Origin: Oscillospiraceae bacterium
GTDB taxonomy: Bacteria > Bacillota > Clostridia > UBA1381
Length of the DNA stretch: 6,572 bases
Assembly (NCBI GenBank): GCA_015068545.1
Contig: SVKH01000088.1
Location: 1-6,572 of the forward strand
Direction of reading: 5' to 3'
Below the pieces are notes generated by a model. It saw only the letters and a list, made by a program, of their open reading frames with translations. It had not been told where the DNA came from and made no database searches. Of this stretch, positions 5,648 to 6,572 are shown one piece after another. The translations under genes and the position numbers were made by a program. Numbering within the stretch: position 1 is the first letter of the stretch; each line of letters starts with the position of its first letter.

Positions 5648-5655
5648 TGTTAAAG

Positions 5656-5663
5656 TCCTCCTT
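5656..5663 (-). promoter_or_regulatory. tuf ribosome binding site
   Basis: AAGGAGGA on the minus strand ends 8 bases before the ATG. It is nearly complete to the anti-Shine-Dalgarno sequence, as expected for a very highly expressed protein. Confidence 0.85.
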
Positions 5664-5689
5664 ATATATGTTTTTTTCTTAATAAACTT

Positions 5690-5718
5690 ATTTTACAATG
5701 TTTTGCGTAAAAAAGCAA
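5690..5718 (-). promoter_or_regulatory. Candidate tuf-proximal promoter
   Basis: On the minus strand, TTGCTT (-35, 5713-5718, 3 of 6) and TAAAAT (-10, 5690-5695, 5 of 6) are 17 bases apart in the fusA-tuf gap. It could give tuf extra transcripts beyond fusA readthrough. The -35 match is weak. Confidence 0.4.
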
Positions 5719-5732
5719 GTCTTTTTCGCAAA
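5702..5732 (-). other. Stem-loop in the fusA-tuf gap
   Basis: TTTGCG (minus strand, 5727-5732) pairs with CGCAAA (5702-5707), and an A5/T5 run extends the stem after a single-base bulge. No T run follows, so it is not a good terminator. It overlaps the candidate tuf promoter and could be an RNA processing or pausing site. Confidence 0.4.
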
Positions 5733-5741
5733 TTTATTTAA

Positions 5742-6572
5742 TTAGTCGTTCTTGCTGCGGTCGTTGATAATCTTTTCCTGGATTGATCTAGGAACTTCTG
5801 AATAGTGAGAAGGTTCCATAGAGTACTGACCACGACCTTGAGTTCTTGAACGAAGCTCTGTTGCGTAACCAAACATTTCTGAAAGAGGAACGTGTGCTGT
5901 GATTCTCTGAGCACCTGTAACAGCTTCCATCTTTTGGATCATACCACGACGAGAGTTAAGGTCGCCCATAACGTCGCCAAGGTATTCGTCAGGCATGATT
6001 ACGTTTACAAGCATGATAGGTTCTTTGATAACCGGCTCAGCCTTCTTCATACCTTCTTTAAATGCCATAGAAGCGGCAATCTTAAATGCCATTTCTGATG
6101 AGTCAACTTCGTGGTAAGAACCATCGTAAAGTGTTACCTTTACGTCAACTACGTTGTAACCTGCAAGTACACCGGACTGCATAGCGCCTTGTACACCGGC
6201 ATCAACGGCTGGGATGTATTCCTTTGGAATAGCACCGCCGACAACGGCATTAACGAACTCGTATCCGCCGCCTTCTTCCATTGGCTCAAGCTTAAGAAGT
6301 ACGTGACCGTACTGACCTTTACCACCGGATTGACGAGCATACTTGTGTTCGATATTAACTGACTTTTTGATAGCCTCTCTGTAAGAAACCTGAGGCTCAC
6401 CAACGTTTGCTTCCACCTTAAATTCACGAAGAAGTCTGTCTACGATAATTTCAAGGTGAAGCTCACCCATACCGGCGATGATGGTTTGACCTGTTTCTTC
6501 GTCAGTATATGTCTTGAATGTTGGATCTTCTGCAGCAAGACGAGCAAGAGCAAGGCCCATCTTTTCTTGACC
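5742..6572 (-). CDS. fusA: Elongation factor G, C-terminal part (cut by right edge)
   Basis: GTPase that drives ribosomal translocation after peptide-bond formation and, with RRF, ribosome recycling. The visible 276 codons are open to the right edge, starting within GQEKMGLALARLA, so the GTPase domain and domain II lie outside. Seen in order: domain III (about residues 1-70 of the fragment, with IIAGMGELHLEIIVDRLLRE), domain IV (with GGKGQYGHV, GGAIPKEYIPAVDAG and the tip loop DGSYHEVDSSEMAFK, whose histidine corresponds to the E. coli His583 position), and domain V (PIMLVNVIMPDEYLGDVMGDLNSRRG to the end, with TQGRGQYSMEPSHYSEVP). The C-terminus is intact. It lies directly upstream of tuf on the same strand, as in the str operon. 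This organisation and the close match to canonical EF-G argue against a ribosomal-protection paralogue such as TetM. Confidence 0.97.
   Translation of the reverse strand, partial: GQEKMGLALARLAAEDPTFKTYTDEETGQTIIAGMGELHLEIIVDRLLREFKVEANVGEPQVSYREAIKKSVNIEHKYARQSGGKGQYGHVLLKLEPMEEGGGYEFVNAVVGGAIPKEYIPAVDAGVQGAMQSGVLAGYNVVDVKVTLYDGSYHEVDSSEMAFKIAASMAFKEGMKKAEPVIKEPIMLVNVIMPDEYLGDVMGDLNSRRGMIQKMEAVTGAQRITAHVPLSEMFGYATELRSRTQGRGQYSMEPSHYSEVPRSIQEKIINDRSKND

Noticed and set aside
6149..6427. Minus-strand out-of-frame ORF inside fusA
   Set aside because: The EF-G frame across this stretch is highly conserved; the alternative frame has no family features.
5742..6572. fusA fragment as a TetM-like ribosomal protection protein
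   Set aside because: Domain IV and V blocks are canonical EF-G and the gene lies directly before tuf in str-operon order.

Overview
This looks like about 6.6 kb of chromosome from a low-to-moderate GC Gram-positive bacterium, most likely a Clostridia member of the Oscillospiraceae/Ruminococcaceae type. The grounds are strong AGGAGG ribosome binding sites, sigma-A-like promoters, a Firmicutes-type YerC/YecD TrpR-like protein, a DUF421-DUF4363 gene pair of the kind common in Clostridia, and a clostridial-looking EF-Tu. The species assignment is inference. Most of the window is core housekeeping DNA. I see no phage, transposase, CRISPR array, tRNA or rRNA gene.

Layout from left to right: (1) 1-1060, minus strand, the N-terminal half of gyrA running off the left edge, with a good promoter just upstream. 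(2) 1061-1502, a 440-base non-coding stretch holding the gyrA promoter, an unexplained long inverted repeat (about 1274-1433) and a perfect 15-bp hairpin at the end of the next operon. (3) 1503-2536, minus strand, a two-gene operon of a TrpR-like regulator (YerC/YecD family) followed 2 bases later by a YqeM-like SAM-dependent methyltransferase. (4) 2537-2634, a divergent promoter region with an 18-bp perfect palindrome lying between the -35 and -10 boxes of the regulator promoter. (5) 2635-3638, plus strand, a DUF421 (YetF-type) membrane protein and a DUF4363 protein overlapping by 4 bases. (6) 3639-3862, a convergent intergenic stretch of three stem-loops. Two have base-pairing that fits only the rightward RNA, and one is a leftward terminator. 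(7) 3863-4111, minus strand, a small predicted lipoprotein with three tandem 11-residue repeats. (8) 4112-4441, non-coding, with the lipoprotein promoter, the tuf terminator and degenerate repeats next to it. (9) 4442-6572, minus strand, tuf (EF-Tu) preceded by the C-terminal part of fusA (EF-G), which runs off the right edge. This is the end of a str-type operon.

The genes belong to separate functions: translation elongation (fusA, tuf), DNA supercoiling (gyrA), and small accessory membrane and regulatory units between them. The most interesting signals are the palindrome overlapping the yerC promoter, the unexplained inverted-repeat element upstream of gyrA, the hendecad lipoprotein, and the strand-polar hairpin at 3742-3796. 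None by itself demonstrates a new system.
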